This document shows positions 27,489 to 37,574 of a DNA stretch of 57,030 nt, in pieces. Position 1 is the first letter of the stretch; each line of letters begins with the position of its first letter. Made by a program: the position numbers and the translations under genes. This DNA comes from Microcoleus sp. FACHB-DQ6 (GTDB lineage Bacteria > Cyanobacteriota > Cyanobacteriia > Cyanobacteriales > Microcoleaceae): contig JACJNV010000135.1 of the NCBI GenBank assembly GCA_014695175.1, forward strand, positions 1-57,030. The letters are read 5' to 3'. The notes under the pieces are model-generated. The model saw only the letters and a program-made list of their open reading frames with translations. It ran no database searches and was not told where the DNA came from.

Positions 27489-30400
27489 CTAATTCAGCGG
27501 AATCTCGATCCAGAACTCTGTACCATGACCGGGTACAGAAACACACTTAAGTACGCCTTGGTGTTTCTCAACTACAATTTGGTAACTGATAGACAGTCCT
27601 AAACCCGTGCCCCGACCTACGGGTTTAGTAGTAAAAAACGGATTAAATATGTGAGAGATTAACTCTTTGGGGATGCCGTGACCATTGTCGGCAATGCAAA
27701 TTCCTACCGTTTTTTCATCGATTAATTCAGTGCGAATCCGAATGCAAGGAGATGGGAAATCAGGAATCAAACACTCGGTGGTGGCATTTATATCTCCTGA
27801 CTCGATAGGCAGTATTTGGGAGCTTAAATGTGTCGCCGCTGCACTTGCCGCTTTCAAGGGAAGATTCATAACTCGCTCTTTTTTTCCCATTTCTAGGGCG
27901 TCAAGGGCATTACCGATCAGATTCATAAATACCTGATTGAGCGAGCTGGCATAGCATTCTACTAAGGGCAAATTGCCGTATTCTTTAATGATTTCTACGG
28001 TGTTGCGATCGGAATTGGCTTTGATCCGGTGCTGCAAAATCAACAGGGTACTGTCGATACCCTCGTGAATGTCAACGGCTTTTTTCTCGGCTTGATCGCT
28101 CCTGGAAAAATTACGCAAAGATACAACTAACTGGCGGATGCGATCAACTCCGACTGTCATGGAACCCAAAATTTTTGGCAAATCTTCGGCAAGAAACTCG
28201 ATGTCGATTGCTTCGGAGCACTCGCTAATTTCTGGGTTGGGATTGGGGTAGTGCTGGCGGTAGAGTTCCACCAAGCAGAGCAAATCTTTGGTGTATTCGC
28301 TGGCGTGGGACAGATTGCCGTAGATAAAGTTAACGGGGTTATTGATTTCGTGGGCGACTCCGGCCAGGAGTTGTCCGAGACTGGACATTTTTTCGGTTTG
28401 AATCAGTTGGGCTTGGGTATTGTGCAGTTCTGTGACTGTTTTAGCTAGCTGTTCGGCTTTTAATCGCTCGGCAGTTGCTGCATTGAGACTTTCTTGATAA
28501 AGTTCTGCTTGGTGAATGGCGATGGCAGCTTGAGCCGCTAAATGTTGCACCAATTCCTGTTCTGCTGTTTGCCAAACTCTCGGCCCCGAACACTCATGGG
28601 CAATCAGCAACCCCCACAATTGGGAATCTTTGCCTCTCATCGGCACAATTAAACTTCCTCTCACCTGCAACTCTTCCAAAAATTCGCGGTGACAGGGTGT
28701 TAAATCCTCAGTATAAATATCATTAATTGCTCGCACCCGTCCGGTTCGATAAAAGCAGTCTGAGCCTTCGGGAAAGCATTCTTGTGGAGATGTGATACCT
28801 AAAATTGACGGCCACTGGCCGCAAACAGCTTCGACAACTACCTCGCCCTGTTTGTCTGCTGCAAATTGGTAGATTACCGTGCGATCGGTATCCAACAAAA
28901 CTCTGACTTCTCGCACAATAGTTTGCAGTATGATTTTTAAATCTAAGGTGCTGCGAATCTGGTCTCTAACTCGCGTCAATACTTTGGCAAAGTCCAAGGA
29001 TTTTTGCAATTGGGCGGTGCGTTCTTGAACTTGGCGCTCCAAGTTGGCATTCAGGGTTTGCACTTCTTTATAAAGAACGTACTGCCCAATTGCCGAACAA
29101 AATTGGCTGCCTATAGCTAAAGCTTGCTCGATTTCCTCGTACTTCCACTCGGGCGACTGACCTTTTTTTATTTCTCGCCAGAGTTCAAAGGATTGTCTGG
29201 GAAGGGTTTGTGCAGCGTTGCTGTCAAAGCGCCCCGCCCACATTTTTTCGGTATCTATTGCATTGCGAAAAATGGTCAAACAGCCGACTACTTGTTGTTT
29301 GTAGTGGAGAGGAATTACCAGCAAACCCCGAATTTTAGTAGATTGGAAACCGGGAACTAAAACTCTAAATAGAGGTTCTTTGTATAAGTCGGTAATTATC
29401 AAAACTGGGAATTGAGAATTAGTAAAAATTGAAAACTTAGGAAGTTCTTCGGTATTTTTAAATCCTGTGGTTAGCCATTCCTGCCAGAGGGGATGAGCTT
29501 CGAGCGCCTTAACTTTTTCCCAGTTGGGAAGTGTCGGTTGTTCTCCTGTGGTGAACAGTTCAAAGGTAGCATCACTGTGGGCCGGGGCAATTGCCAATTC
29601 TCCTTCAATCTTGGGACTGGATAACTTTTCACCGTTGATTTTCGGCTGGTTGAGATAGAGTCTGCCACCGCTGCCGCCCAAAGCGGTGACGGTGGCTTCT
29701 AAACCCTGTTGCAGTTGAATGTTGACGTGACCGTACAACAGGGCTGCTATGCGGCTCACGGTAGCTTCGCGGGCGGCTTGAGAGCGGGTTTGCTGGAGGA
29801 GAAGCGCGTGGGCTATAGCGCTAGACAATTGATCTGATACGAGCTGAACTACTTCTAAATCTGCTGGTGAAATATTGAGGGGCGCAGAGTGGTGAGACAC
29901 TAAAAGTCCCCACAGTTCGATGTGAATTTTTTGATTATTTCCTGGCTCGTATCGAGTCAGACACGTGGCCGCCTCGCAGATATCTGTTTTGCTGTTTGGC
30001 GACGCGATCCTGCGGTGCAAAATCGGTACGACTAAGGAAAATTGCACTCCCATTGCCATCAGGTAAGCGGTGTGGCAAGGATCGAGCGCTCGGTAGTGCA
30101 TCTCCTCCTTTACTAAAGGTTGACCGGTGTCTGCTGCATCGAGGGGACTCAGGACGATCGTCCCTGAGTTAACATCTATTATTGTCCGCTGGCGCAAAGC
30201 GACATACATCTCCCTGGCGCTCGCGGGAATGTCGTCTGCTGGAAAGTGCAATCCTTTCAAGGAAGGGAGACAGTTGTTATTAATTGACTCAGCCACAACT
30301 TCTCCACTTCCGTCGGCACTAAACCTGTAAATCATAATGCGATCTGTTTTCAAAAAAGACCGCACTTCTGCTACCGTACTGGTTAAAATATCTTCTAATT

Positions 30401-30494
30401 CTAGAGATTGGCGGATACGTTCAGTTATCCGCCGTATCAAAACTTCTCTGTCTAGTTTATAATGTAATTCTTGCGTATTTTCTGTGACTTGCAT
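27489..30494 (-). CDS. Phytochrome/cyanobacteriochrome-like sensor histidine kinase with two GAF domains
   Basis: A 1001-residue protein. The ATG at 30494 is chosen because AAAGGAG precedes it by 5 bases; an upstream GTG/ATG at 30560 gives 22 extra residues. GAF1 (about 25-260) has the phytochrome-like FPADDIPASARE segment and the candidate bilin-binding Cys140 followed by His (DPCHTAYL). A second, less conserved GAF lies about 260-480. A coiled segment (AQLQKSLDFAKVLTRV) leads to another GAF with Cys601-His (TPCHREFL). HisKA has His715 (AGVAHEINNPVNF), and HATPase_c has CIADNGHGIPKEL and GRGTGLGLSI. No PHY domain is seen, as in Cph2-type or CBCR sensors. Probably a light-sensing kinase without a linked regulator gene. 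Confidence 0.92.
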   Translation of the reverse strand: MQVTENTQELHYKLDREVLIRRITERIRQSLELEDILTSTVAEVRSFLKTDRIMIYRFSADGSGEVVAESINNNCLPSLKGLHFPADDIPASAREMYVALRQRTIIDVNSGTIVLSPLDAADTGQPLVKEEMHYRALDPCHTAYLMAMGVQFSLVVPILHRRIASPNSKTDICEAATCLTRYEPGNNQKIHIELWGLLVSHHSAPLNISPADLEVVQLVSDQLSSAIAHALLLQQTRSQAAREATVSRIAALLYGHVNIQLQQGLEATVTALGGSGGRLYLNQPKINGEKLSSPKIEGELAIAPAHSDATFELFTTGEQPTLPNWEKVKALEAHPLWQEWLTTGFKNTEELPKFSIFTNSQFPVLIITDLYKEPLFRVLVPGFQSTKIRGLLVIPLHYKQQVVGCLTIFRNAIDTEKMWAGRFDSNAAQTLPRQSFELWREIKKGQSPEWKYEEIEQALAIGSQFCSAIGQYVLYKEVQTLNANLERQVQERTAQLQKSLDFAKVLTRVRDQIRSTLDLKIILQTIVREVRVLLDTDRTVIYQFAADKQGEVVVEAVCGQWPSILGITSPQECFPEGSDCFYRTGRVRAINDIYTEDLTPCHREFLEELQVRGSLIVPMRGKDSQLWGLLIAHECSGPRVWQTAEQELVQHLAAQAAIAIHQAELYQESLNAATAERLKAEQLAKTVTELHNTQAQLIQTEKMSSLGQLLAGVAHEINNPVNFIYGNLSHASEYTKDLLCLVELYRQHYPNPNPEISECSEAIDIEFLAEDLPKILGSMTVGVDRIRQLVVSLRNFSRSDQAEKKAVDIHEGIDSTLLILQHRIKANSDRNTVEIIKEYGNLPLVECYASSLNQVFMNLIGNALDALEMGKKERVMNLPLKAASAAATHLSSQILPIESGDINATTECLIPDFPSPCIRIRTELIDEKTVGICIADNGHGIPKELISHIFNPFFTTKPVGRGTGLGLSISYQIVVEKHQGVLKCVSVPGHGTEFWIEIPLN

Positions 30495-30861
30495 AAATCT
30501 CCTTTTGTACTTATACAATAATAAGAAGTTTTGATGTGCTGTTGGAACATTCAAACTCAAATATATTACCTGGAATTTTTGACTAAACCGATCTGTACAA
30601 TTAATCGGTCGCGCACTTGTCAGAGACGACGGTGTATCGCCTCGGGTGGGCTGGGGTAAGTAAAATCTGAGATCGCGCCAGTTTAATCCTTGCCTTCAAC
30701 AGGCAGAGCGACTTAAGGAAATAATTATTATTATTTTAATGCTCTTATAAATTTCTCGCAATCTTAAACTCTCACTATGAGAATTATTCATTGTTAGGAT
30801 AACTTGACATTTGTTGTATAACTTCATATAATGATAATTAACGAAAGAATTTGAGTTTCTA
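30495..30861. promoter_or_regulatory. Upstream region of the photoreceptor kinase
   Basis: No gene is seen. It contains the ribosome-binding site AAAGGAG at 30500-30506 and an AT-rich stretch at 30715-30850. It should carry the promoter of the kinase gene; boxes cannot be assigned with confidence. Confidence 0.45.
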
Positions 30862-31314
30862 TCAGCCCGCAAGGCGCTGACTAATTTCTTGGCGCACGCT
30901 CATCAGAATTTTACCCAAATGATTTTGACCGGTTCGGTCGCAGCCACAGCCCCAGTAATAATCCGTTGGCGAATCCTCGACAATCACTCGATCCCCTGTG
31001 GCGAGTAGAATCGCTTGAATGTCTGTATGAGCGAGAAACTTAGTTAAAACTGCTTCGCGCATAATAGGAATTTTCACGGCTTCCCAATCAGCGCGAATCC
31101 GGTGGTTGGGATCGCGACCTAATTTAGCGGCTTCTTGAGGAGTTGCTACGGCTTGAATCGCCGCCACTAATCTTTTATCAGTGCTGACAAATTTTTGGGC
31201 TTGATAGTAATGTTCCACAGTCAACCAATATTGACCGTGCATACAAATGTCGTGTGGTGAAAAATTAGAAAAGCAGCCGTAAGGCTCCTCTACTTTATAA
31301 AAATAAATTATCAT
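30862..31314 (-). CDS. NADAR family (YbiA-like) N-glycosidase
   Basis: A 150-residue protein of the NADAR/DUF1768 family: MIIYFYKVEEPYGCFSNFSPH, WLTVEHYYQAQKF, AAKLGRDPNHRIRADWEAVK, MREAVLTKF and YYWGCGCDRTGQNHLGKILM are all signature segments. Family members cleave N-glycosidic bonds, for example of early riboflavin intermediates (YbiA/RibX) or ADP-ribosylated guanine in DNA. The residues expected at the active site (the E of VEHYYQA, the W of YYWGCG) are present. It is monocistronic. Which substrate applies here is unknown; the ADP-ribose link is of interest because a Macro-domain protein lies in the same window. Confidence 0.92.
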   Translation of the reverse strand: MIIYFYKVEEPYGCFSNFSPHDICMHGQYWLTVEHYYQAQKFVSTDKRLVAAIQAVATPQEAAKLGRDPNHRIRADWEAVKIPIMREAVLTKFLAHTDIQAILLATGDRVIVEDSPTDYYWGCGCDRTGQNHLGKILMSVRQEISQRLAG

Positions 31315-31653
31315 TAGATTTGAAATTATATATTTTACAAGATTTAGGTAGAATGTAATTATTCAGGGTGTCCCTGAAGCGCCTTACCGCCTTAGAGTAA
31401 CGTGTCAAACCACTTTTTTTACCTCCCGGGGTATTTGAGGTTTATTCTATAAGCAGCGCGGGGCTTGTATTAAAAAATCCTCGCATCGACTTTATTTAAA
31501 ATAGCATTTACGCTTTTGAACCCAGTTTCTTGGAAAAAGTCGGGCTGGGAAACGCAAAATCTAGGAATCAACAGGCTTTCTGAGGAATAGTGCGTAATTC
31601 CTATTTTTCAATTAACGAGTAAGAATTTGAAATCAAGAATAAGCAATGGGGAT
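31315..31653. other. Gene-free spacer
   Basis: No gene. It holds a small palindrome (TTCAGGG facing CCCTGAA near 31360-31380) and an imperfect CCCAG/CTGGG repeat near 31520-31550. Confidence 0.45.
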
Positions 31654-32781
31654 TTAAGAATATTGATTATTCCCTCTTCCTTCATTATAAAACGGCATCA
31701 GCTTTTGAAAAGCGCGGTTAGCGATATCGGCATAAAGCAGTTCGCCACACAAAATTTTGCTCATCAACTTAGTAGTCCTCGGAAATTGGAGGTCGGCTCT
31801 ATAAACAGCTCCTGTAAACTGATAGAAGGCCCTGGCTAAGCGGCCGATCCAAACCATATCAGGGCCCCATTCTTGGGCGATCGATTCAGTGTACGGCTCC
31901 TTAGCGTCGTCGGCATCTCCAAGAGCTCGATCGCTCGCTTTAGCGGCCTTAAGGCAACTAAAAATGGCAGGACGAATTCCCTCACCGGACAGGGGGTCGG
32001 CGAGACTGGCTGCGTCTCCTGCGAGCAGGGAATTTGGAGAGTGCAATTTGCGATCGCCCTCCCACAAACTCCTGGGGTGTTCCCGCACGTTGCGGACACT
32101 AACATCCGCCCCGCACTTAGGTGCGTAGTCGGCCAACATTTTTTTGATATCTTTTGGCTTATCGCCACGCATCGCAGCAATACTCCAAGAGTAACCGTCA
32201 GCTTTGGGAAAGCTCCAGATAAAACCTTTTTTAATAGTACCAAAATCGAAATTGACGGAATTGCCCTTGATTGAGCGAGTTTCTAAACTTGCGCTCAAAC
32301 AGAGTGTTGGTTCTTTTAATCCCAGCCTCTTAGTCATCGGCCCGCCGGCACCATCAGCAGCAATCAAATAGCGGCCAGAAACAGGTTCTGAGTTTATTTT
32401 AACTTCCCAAACAGAATTTTTAAACTCAATTCCTTTAACTTCTGTAGAGTGTCTAAGTTCCGCACCAGTTTTTTGAGCTTGTTTAATTAAAAAGTTGTCA
32501 AATACATCTCGCTGTACCATCCACATTGGGGAATTTATCTGAACCTGCACCAGATATTCCATTTTCCCTGTGTAGGTAATTTTGTTAGCTTTCATCGAAA
32601 TAGCTGGCGTCAGGTCAAAATCGAGCCATTGGGCGATCGCCCCAGAAACGCCGCCGCCACAAGGCTCATTACGGGGCAAAGATGCTTTTTCTACTACCAA
32701 AACAGAACGTCCCTGCTTTGCCAGGTGATAAGCTGCTGTGCTGCCGGCCGGGCCTGCACCGACAATAATGCAATCAAACAT
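31654..32781 (-). CDS. FAD-dependent oxidoreductase, geranylgeranyl reductase family
   Basis: A 375-residue flavoprotein. The N-terminal Rossmann motif GAGPAGSTAAYHLAKQG with the following Glu (VVEKA) binds FAD ADP; PCGGGVSG is the family-specific loop of geranylgeranyl reductases; LLAGDAASLADPLSGEGI is the second FAD motif. Family members reduce isoprenoid double bonds, as in chlorophyll phytyl-chain synthesis (ChlP) or archaeal lipids. This protein is shorter and more divergent than typical ChlP (about 405 residues), so it is likely a paralogue with another isoprenoid or quinone substrate. It starts at ATG 32781 and appears monocistronic. Confidence 0.88.
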   Translation of the reverse strand: MFDCIIVGAGPAGSTAAYHLAKQGRSVLVVEKASLPRNEPCGGGVSGAIAQWLDFDLTPAISMKANKITYTGKMEYLVQVQINSPMWMVQRDVFDNFLIKQAQKTGAELRHSTEVKGIEFKNSVWEVKINSEPVSGRYLIAADGAGGPMTKRLGLKEPTLCLSASLETRSIKGNSVNFDFGTIKKGFIWSFPKADGYSWSIAAMRGDKPKDIKKMLADYAPKCGADVSVRNVREHPRSLWEGDRKLHSPNSLLAGDAASLADPLSGEGIRPAIFSCLKAAKASDRALGDADDAKEPYTESIAQEWGPDMVWIGRLARAFYQFTGAVYRADLQFPRTTKLMSKILCGELLYADIANRAFQKLMPFYNEGRGNNQYS

Positions 32782-32968
32782 TTTGGGTAATGGGTAACTG
32801 GTAATGGGTGATTGGTCATGGGGCAGGAGGAATTGGTAAGTTAATGAGTGTTAAATCTTGAGTTTTTAACTCACAACTCACAAATCATTAAGCGTCTGCT
32901 CGTTGTTCGCGGCCGTATCTCGGCAATCTCAAAACTATTCCTATTCCCCCTGCCCAATTTCCGATTCC

Positions 32969-33517
32969 CTAAACAGTCGTGATATCTTTCTCTTTCGCTG
33001 CCAGAACTTCTTCTATTCTGCCAATGTACTTGTCCGTCAGCTTTTGAATTTTATCTTGCAAGTCCCGGGATTCATCTTTAGAGATATCGCTGCTTTTTTC
33101 CTGCTTGCGAATCGAGTCAACGGCATCGCGGCGGATATTGCGAATTGCAACTTTACCTTCTTCAGCAAACTTCCCGGCCATTTTGACAAATTCTTGGCGT
33201 CTGTCGCTCGTCAGCGGCGGAATGTTCAAGCGAATAACTGAACCGTCGTTGTTGGGAACGAGTCCTACATCCGACAGGGAAATTGCTTTTTCGATCGAGT
33301 TGAGCGCTGTGCGATCGAACGGTTGAATGGTGATCGTAGTCGCATCCGGGGTGCCGATGTTGGCAAGGGATTTGATCGGAGTTGGAGAGCCGTAGTAGTC
33401 TACCATGACTCGATCGAGGAGGGAGGCGTTGGCCCGTCCCGTCCGAATAGTATTAAAAGACCGTTGAGTAGCCTCAACTGCCTTTTGCATATGATCTTCT
33501 GCGTCAGCTAACTTCAC
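32969..33517 (-). CDS. frr: Ribosome recycling factor
   Basis: RRF splits post-termination ribosomes with EF-G. The 182-residue product contains the diagnostic helix ([31 protein letters not shown]) and the conserved hinge and tail ([31 protein letters not shown]). The GTG at 33517 (reading VKLADAE, aligned with the usual MKLAEVE start) is preferred; GGAGG lies just upstream. This start overlaps the pyrH stop by 14 bases. The pyrH-frr order is conserved in bacteria. Confidence 0.97.
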   Translation of the reverse strand: MKLADAEDHMQKAVEATQRSFNTIRTGRANASLLDRVMVDYYGSPTPIKSLANIGTPDATTITIQPFDRTALNSIEKAISLSDVGLVPNNDGSVIRLNIPPLTSDRRQEFVKMAGKFAEEGKVAIRNIRRDAVDSIRKQEKSSDISKDESRDLQDKIQKLTDKYIGRIEEVLAAKEKDITTV

Positions 33518-34232
33518 AAAAACCTCCGACAAGAGTTCCAATAGATTCTCCCATTACAGCTCGGTAGATGTTGCCCGACACCGAGAGGTCAAATACCATA
33601 ATAGGAATATTATTTTCTTTGCAAAGGGCGATCGCCGTACTGTCCATCACCCGCAAATCTTGATTCAAGACGTGGGCATAGGTGAGGGTTTGATACCTGC
33701 GCGCGTTGGGGTTGAGGTGGGGGTCGGAATCGTACACCCCATCTACCTTAGTAGCTTTAAAAATCACCTCTGCATCAATTTCAGCCGCCCGCAAAGCGGC
33801 TGTAGTATCAGTAGTAAAAAAAGGGTTGCCAGAACCGGCACCAAAAATCACTACTCGTTTTTTTTCTAGGTGTCGAATCGCCCGCCGCCGGATGTAGGGT
33901 TCAGCTACTTCTTGCATGGCGATCGCCGATTGTACCCTCGTTGGCACTCCTGCTTGTTCCAGAGCATCCTGCAAAGTGATAGCATTCATCACCGTAGCAA
34001 TCATGCCCACATAATCAGCCGTTGCCCGATCCATCCCTGCCGAAGCAGCTTTCACCCCGCGAAAAATGTTGCCGCCACCGACAACAATCGCGATTTGAAT
34101 GCCTTCGGACACGACTTTCGCCACTTCCTGGGCGATCGACTGAACGACTACCGGATCGATGCCGTAGCCCAAGCTGCCCATCAGCGCTTCACCGCTGAGC
34201 TTCAGCAAAACTCGCTGATAAACCATCCCCAT
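33504..34232 (-). CDS. pyrH: Uridylate (UMP) kinase
   Basis: PyrH phosphorylates UMP to UDP in pyrimidine nucleotide synthesis. The 242-residue protein has the amino-acid-kinase fold motifs: [11 protein letters not shown] (N-terminal Lys/Gly loop), [25 protein letters not shown] and the nucleotide-binding [16 protein letters not shown]. The length is standard. It is the first gene of the pyrH-frr pair; its last codons overlap the frr start. It begins at ATG 34232. Confidence 0.98.
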   Translation of the reverse strand: MGMVYQRVLLKLSGEALMGSLGYGIDPVVVQSIAQEVAKVVSEGIQIAIVVGGGNIFRGVKAASAGMDRATADYVGMIATVMNAITLQDALEQAGVPTRVQSAIAMQEVAEPYIRRRAIRHLEKKRVVIFGAGSGNPFFTTDTTAALRAAEIDAEVIFKATKVDGVYDSDPHLNPNARRYQTLTYAHVLNQDLRVMDSTAIALCKENNIPIMVFDLSVSGNIYRAVMGESIGTLVGGFCEVS

Positions 34233-34363
34233 GTCGCCACTATTTTTTTACTCTTTTTGCCTTCACCATAAGATAGCAGTACGGGTGCATTTTGAACATC
34301 AATTACCCAGAACAGACCCAAAAGCCTGTTCCAGAACACTTGACTCAGAACGGTTGACTAAAT

Positions 34364-34762
34364 TTAATCCTTGGGAACGAAATTAAGAGCAGCAGAATTC
34401 ATGCAGTAACGCTGACCGGTAGGTTTCGGCCCGTCGTTAAATACGTGACCGAGATGAGCGTCGCAAACAGCGCACAGTACCTCTGTTCGGCGCATGAACA
34501 AGGTGTTATCCGACTCGCACTTGACATTTTCTTCGCTAACGGGAGCGTAGAAACTCGGCCAACCAGTACCGGAATCGTACTTTGTTTCTGATTTAAATAG
34601 CTCAGTGCCGCAGCAAATACACTTATAAGTTCCTGGTTTTTTGTTGTCGTGATATTCGCCGCTAAAAGCTCTTTCGGTTCCTTTTTTGCGGGTGACTTTA
34701 AACTGTTCTGGCGTGAGTTTTTGTTGCCATTCTGCGTCGGTTTTTTTAACTTTTTCAGGCAT
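34364..34762 (-). CDS. msrB: Peptide methionine (R)-S-oxide reductase
   Basis: MsrB repairs methionine-R-sulfoxide in proteins. The 132-residue product has two zinc CxxC pairs (CICCGTELF and [10 protein letters not shown]), the substrate pocket GTGWPSF, and the catalytic Cys in RYCMNSAAL. The length matches the single-domain family. It starts at ATG 34762. It is followed at a distance by pyrH-frr and preceded by a tandem 21-base repeat, so it is probably its own unit. Confidence 0.97.
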   Translation of the reverse strand: MPEKVKKTDAEWQQKLTPEQFKVTRKKGTERAFSGEYHDNKKPGTYKCICCGTELFKSETKYDSGTGWPSFYAPVSEENVKCESDNTLFMRRTEVLCAVCDAHLGHVFNDGPKPTGQRYCMNSAALNFVPKD

Positions 34763-34791
34763 GATTTAATGTTTGGTTAAGATGTATTTAG

Positions 34792-34833
34792 CTGTTGAGT
34801 GTTGACGGTTAACTGTTGAGTGTTGACGGTTAA
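34792..34833. repeat. Tandem direct repeat, two 21-base units
   Basis: Two identical units beginning CTGTTGAGTGTTGACGGT (34792-34812 and 34813-34833) lie between modBC and msrB. The unit resembles the GTTGACTGTTGACT type of intergenic repeat near 40862. Confidence 0.8.
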
Positions 34834-34852
34834 CTGTATATTCCTAGTTAAC

Positions 34853-36673
34853 TCAGGCTTCCATTAATATTAACCTAATTGGCTCGAAATGAACATACCA
34901 GGGAAAAGGATTGTCCTTAATAGCCCTCCAGTTTTCCTTGAAAACTTCGGCTTGCAAGTGATAATCTTGGGAATCATTGGGAGGCGAGTGCAATTTGAGA
35001 TATAATGTCACCCGGTGCGGAGTTTCCACAGTCGAGGCGATCCAACAAGCAAAAGTATTTTCACGATCGCACCCGCTAACAAAACTCAGTTGATGAGCCC
35101 GAATTCCCACAGAAACTAAAGATTTCGGAATTGGTTCGACTACAGTCAGAGTACAGCCCCAGTCGATCGCCTCCACGAGAGTTACGGAGATCGGTTTAGC
35201 TGCTGAGAAATTCTTGCAGCCCGTCAACTGGGCGACAGTGAAGTTGCTAGGGCGATCGAAAATGTTCTCTTTGGTATCAAAGGCGATCGGCCTTCCCTCA
35301 GCCAATACCAACAGATTTTTGCACACCCGGTAAACTTCCTCTAAATTGTGGCTGACAAACAAAGTAATTCCCCGATAATTAGCCAGAGTCTGCATTAACT
35401 CCCGTTCAAGTTGACTGCGTAAGTGAGTATCCAAAGCAGAAAACGGTTCGTCTAACAGCAGCAAATCGGGAGAAGGGGCGATCGCCCTCGCCAAAGCCAC
35501 CCGCTGCTGTTGGCCCCCCGAAAGTTCGTGCGGGTAGCTGTTTTCCTGTCCCGACATTTGCACCGCAATTAGTTGTTCTTTTACCCGAAGTTTTTGCTCG
35601 CTTTCAGATAAATGCTGCAAGCCAAACGCAACATTTTGAGCAACTGTTAGGTGAGGAAATAAAGCATAGTTTTGAAACAAAAAACCGATGCGGCGGTCTT
35701 TAGAAGGTACATTAATGCCCTGTGCTGAGTCAAATAAAACCTTGCCGTTGACTGCAATTTTACCGCTGCTGGGAGTTTCCAAACCGGCGATGCAGCGCAG
35801 AGTCATGCTTTTACCAGAACCCGATGCGCCCAAAATTCCCAGGACTTCCGGGCTGATATCAAAGCCTACATCCAAAGCAAAGCCGGAGAGAGGTTTGAAG
35901 ATGTTTAAACAAAGTCCGCTTTCCAGTTGTTTTGTTGGGGAATTTGTGGTAGAAGAAGAGGCAGCTTTGGTAAAATTAGATTCCAGTTTTTGGCTCGAAT
36001 TTGGTTGGCGCGATATCCTTTGTAAATCAGTCCAAAAATTAACAGCAGTTAGCACGCTCAAAGAAAGACTAAGAATAATCAAAACCCAAATAGCAGCTTG
36101 CCTCATATCCCCTGCTTCCACAGCAAAATAAATTGCCATCGGGATAGTTTGAGTTTGCCCGGGAATGTTCCCCGCTAACATCAGCGTGGCGCCGAATTCA
36201 CCCAAAGCGCGAGCAAATGCGAGAATAGTTCCTGCTACAATTCCCGGCCATGCTAGCGGCAACATAATTTGCCAAAAGACTTGCCACTCCGAGGCCCCCA
36301 AAGTGCGGGCTGCATTGAGAAGATTGGCATCAATTTGCTCAAAAGCTCCCAAAGCAGTTTTGTACATGAGGGGAAATGATACAACTGTGGCAGTAATAGC
36401 GGCGGCTTGCCAAGTGAAAATTATAGTTAAGTCGAATTGTAGCAAAAATTGCCCGATCGCCCCATTTCTCCCAAACAGCAGCAGCAGCAAAAATCCCACT
36501 ACTGTCGGGGGCAAAACTAAGGGAGAAATGAAAATGCCTTCAATCAAAGCTTTACCTTTGATGCGAGTTGAAAGCATCCACCGGGCGGCCGCTATTCCCA
36601 GGAAAAAGGTGATAAATGTCGCAATAGCGGAGGATTTTAGAGATATCCAGAGCGGAGAAATATCAAATTCCAT
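34853..36673 (-). CDS. modBC: Fused molybdate ABC transporter permease-ATPase
   Basis: A 606-residue fusion. Residues 1-225 are a ModB permease with five or so membrane segments and the EAA loop (EQIDANLLNAARTLGASEWQVF). After a Ser/Thr/Gln linker (225-250) comes the ModC ATPase: Walker A GASGSGKS, Q-loop FLFQNYALFPH, signature LSGGQQQRVALARA, Walker B LLLLDEPFSALD, H-loop FVSHNLEE. A C-terminal TOBE-like region (about 480-600) fits molybdate/tungstate sensing. Fused ModBC proteins are known in cyanobacteria. It imports molybdate for nitrate reductase or other molybdoenzymes. modA lies just upstream on the same strand (70-base gap), so they form an operon. Confidence 0.95.
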   Translation of the reverse strand: MEFDISPLWISLKSSAIATFITFFLGIAAARWMLSTRIKGKALIEGIFISPLVLPPTVVGFLLLLLFGRNGAIGQFLLQFDLTIIFTWQAAAITATVVSFPLMYKTALGAFEQIDANLLNAARTLGASEWQVFWQIMLPLAWPGIVAGTILAFARALGEFGATLMLAGNIPGQTQTIPMAIYFAVEAGDMRQAAIWVLIILSLSLSVLTAVNFWTDLQRISRQPNSSQKLESNFTKAASSSTTNSPTKQLESGLCLNIFKPLSGFALDVGFDISPEVLGILGASGSGKSMTLRCIAGLETPSSGKIAVNGKVLFDSAQGINVPSKDRRIGFLFQNYALFPHLTVAQNVAFGLQHLSESEQKLRVKEQLIAVQMSGQENSYPHELSGGQQQRVALARAIAPSPDLLLLDEPFSALDTHLRSQLERELMQTLANYRGITLFVSHNLEEVYRVCKNLLVLAEGRPIAFDTKENIFDRPSNFTVAQLTGCKNFSAAKPISVTLVEAIDWGCTLTVVEPIPKSLVSVGIRAHQLSFVSGCDRENTFACWIASTVETPHRVTLYLKLHSPPNDSQDYHLQAEVFKENWRAIKDNPFPWYVHFEPIRLILMEA

Positions 36674-36743
36674 CTATAAATACATTTGCGTTAATCAGCG
36701 CTTATATGCTTTCATCAGCGGTAAAAAATCCCTAATTAATTAG

Positions 36744-37550
36744 TTATCGAATTATGCCAAATCCGTATTTCTGAAATACTATTTTAGCGCGATCGCCCGC
36801 CAAAAAGTCAACAAACCCTTTTGCCGCAGCGGGATTGCGGCTGTTTTTAATAACTGCCAGCGGATAAACAATGGGCGAGTGCAAATTTTCGGCAGCCGTT
36901 AGCAGCGCAGTTACTTTGTCGGAGGCTGTGGCGTCAGTCGCATAAACTAGGCCAGCATCAACGTTACCGCTTTCGACAAATGTCAGCACTTGGCGGACGT
37001 TATTTCCTAGCACTAATTTTGGCTGGAGTTGCTGCCACAATCCAAGCTTAGTTAACATTTCCTGAGCGTATTGGCCCACAGGTACGCTTTTCGGTTCGCC
37101 GATCGCAATTTTCTTGATTCTGGCATCTGTCAACTGTTTGAAATCGCTCAAAGCAACACCGTTTTTGGGAGCAATCAAAACTAGGCGATTTGTCAGCAAA
37201 TTGCGGCGCGTATCGTTAATTAGCAGGTTGGATTGCTGCAAAGCATCCATTGGGTTGGTGGCGGCGCTGAAAAATACATCTACCGGGGCGCCTTGCTGAA
37301 TTTGCTGTTCTAGAGCACCGGAACCACCAAAATTATAAGTAATAGTAAAATTCGGATTACTGCTTTGATAAACAGCTTTGATTTCCTCTAAAGGTTTCGA
37401 TAGACTGATAGCAGCGGATACGTTTAAGGAGGTGCGCTGCGGCGTATCGACTGAGGAAAAGTTCTTAAATAAGTTCCAACTAATCAGCAGTGCTAGCATG
37501 AAGGCGACTGCGATAATTAAGTTGGGAATACGTCTACTTTTTAAGTTCAC
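36744..37550 (-). CDS. modA: Molybdate ABC transporter substrate-binding protein
   Basis: The 268-residue product has an N-terminal membrane/signal segment (LIIAVAFMLALLISW, about 11-26), then the ModA fold: LNVSAAISLSKPLEEI, ITYNFGGSGALEQQIQQGAPVDVFFSAAT, RLVLIAPKNG, AIGEPKSVPVGQYAQEML and VESGNVDAGLVYATDA. Ser residues in SAAISL and GGSGAL are the usual oxyanion ligands. The gene starts with GTG at 37550. First gene of the modA-modBC unit. Confidence 0.95.
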   Translation of the reverse strand: MNLKSRRIPNLIIAVAFMLALLISWNLFKNFSSVDTPQRTSLNVSAAISLSKPLEEIKAVYQSSNPNFTITYNFGGSGALEQQIQQGAPVDVFFSAATNPMDALQQSNLLINDTRRNLLTNRLVLIAPKNGVALSDFKQLTDARIKKIAIGEPKSVPVGQYAQEMLTKLGLWQQLQPKLVLGNNVRQVLTFVESGNVDAGLVYATDATASDKVTALLTAAENLHSPIVYPLAVIKNSRNPAAAKGFVDFLAGDRAKIVFQKYGFGIIR

Positions 37551-37574
37551 AGAAAATTGTTTTGAATCTTTTTA

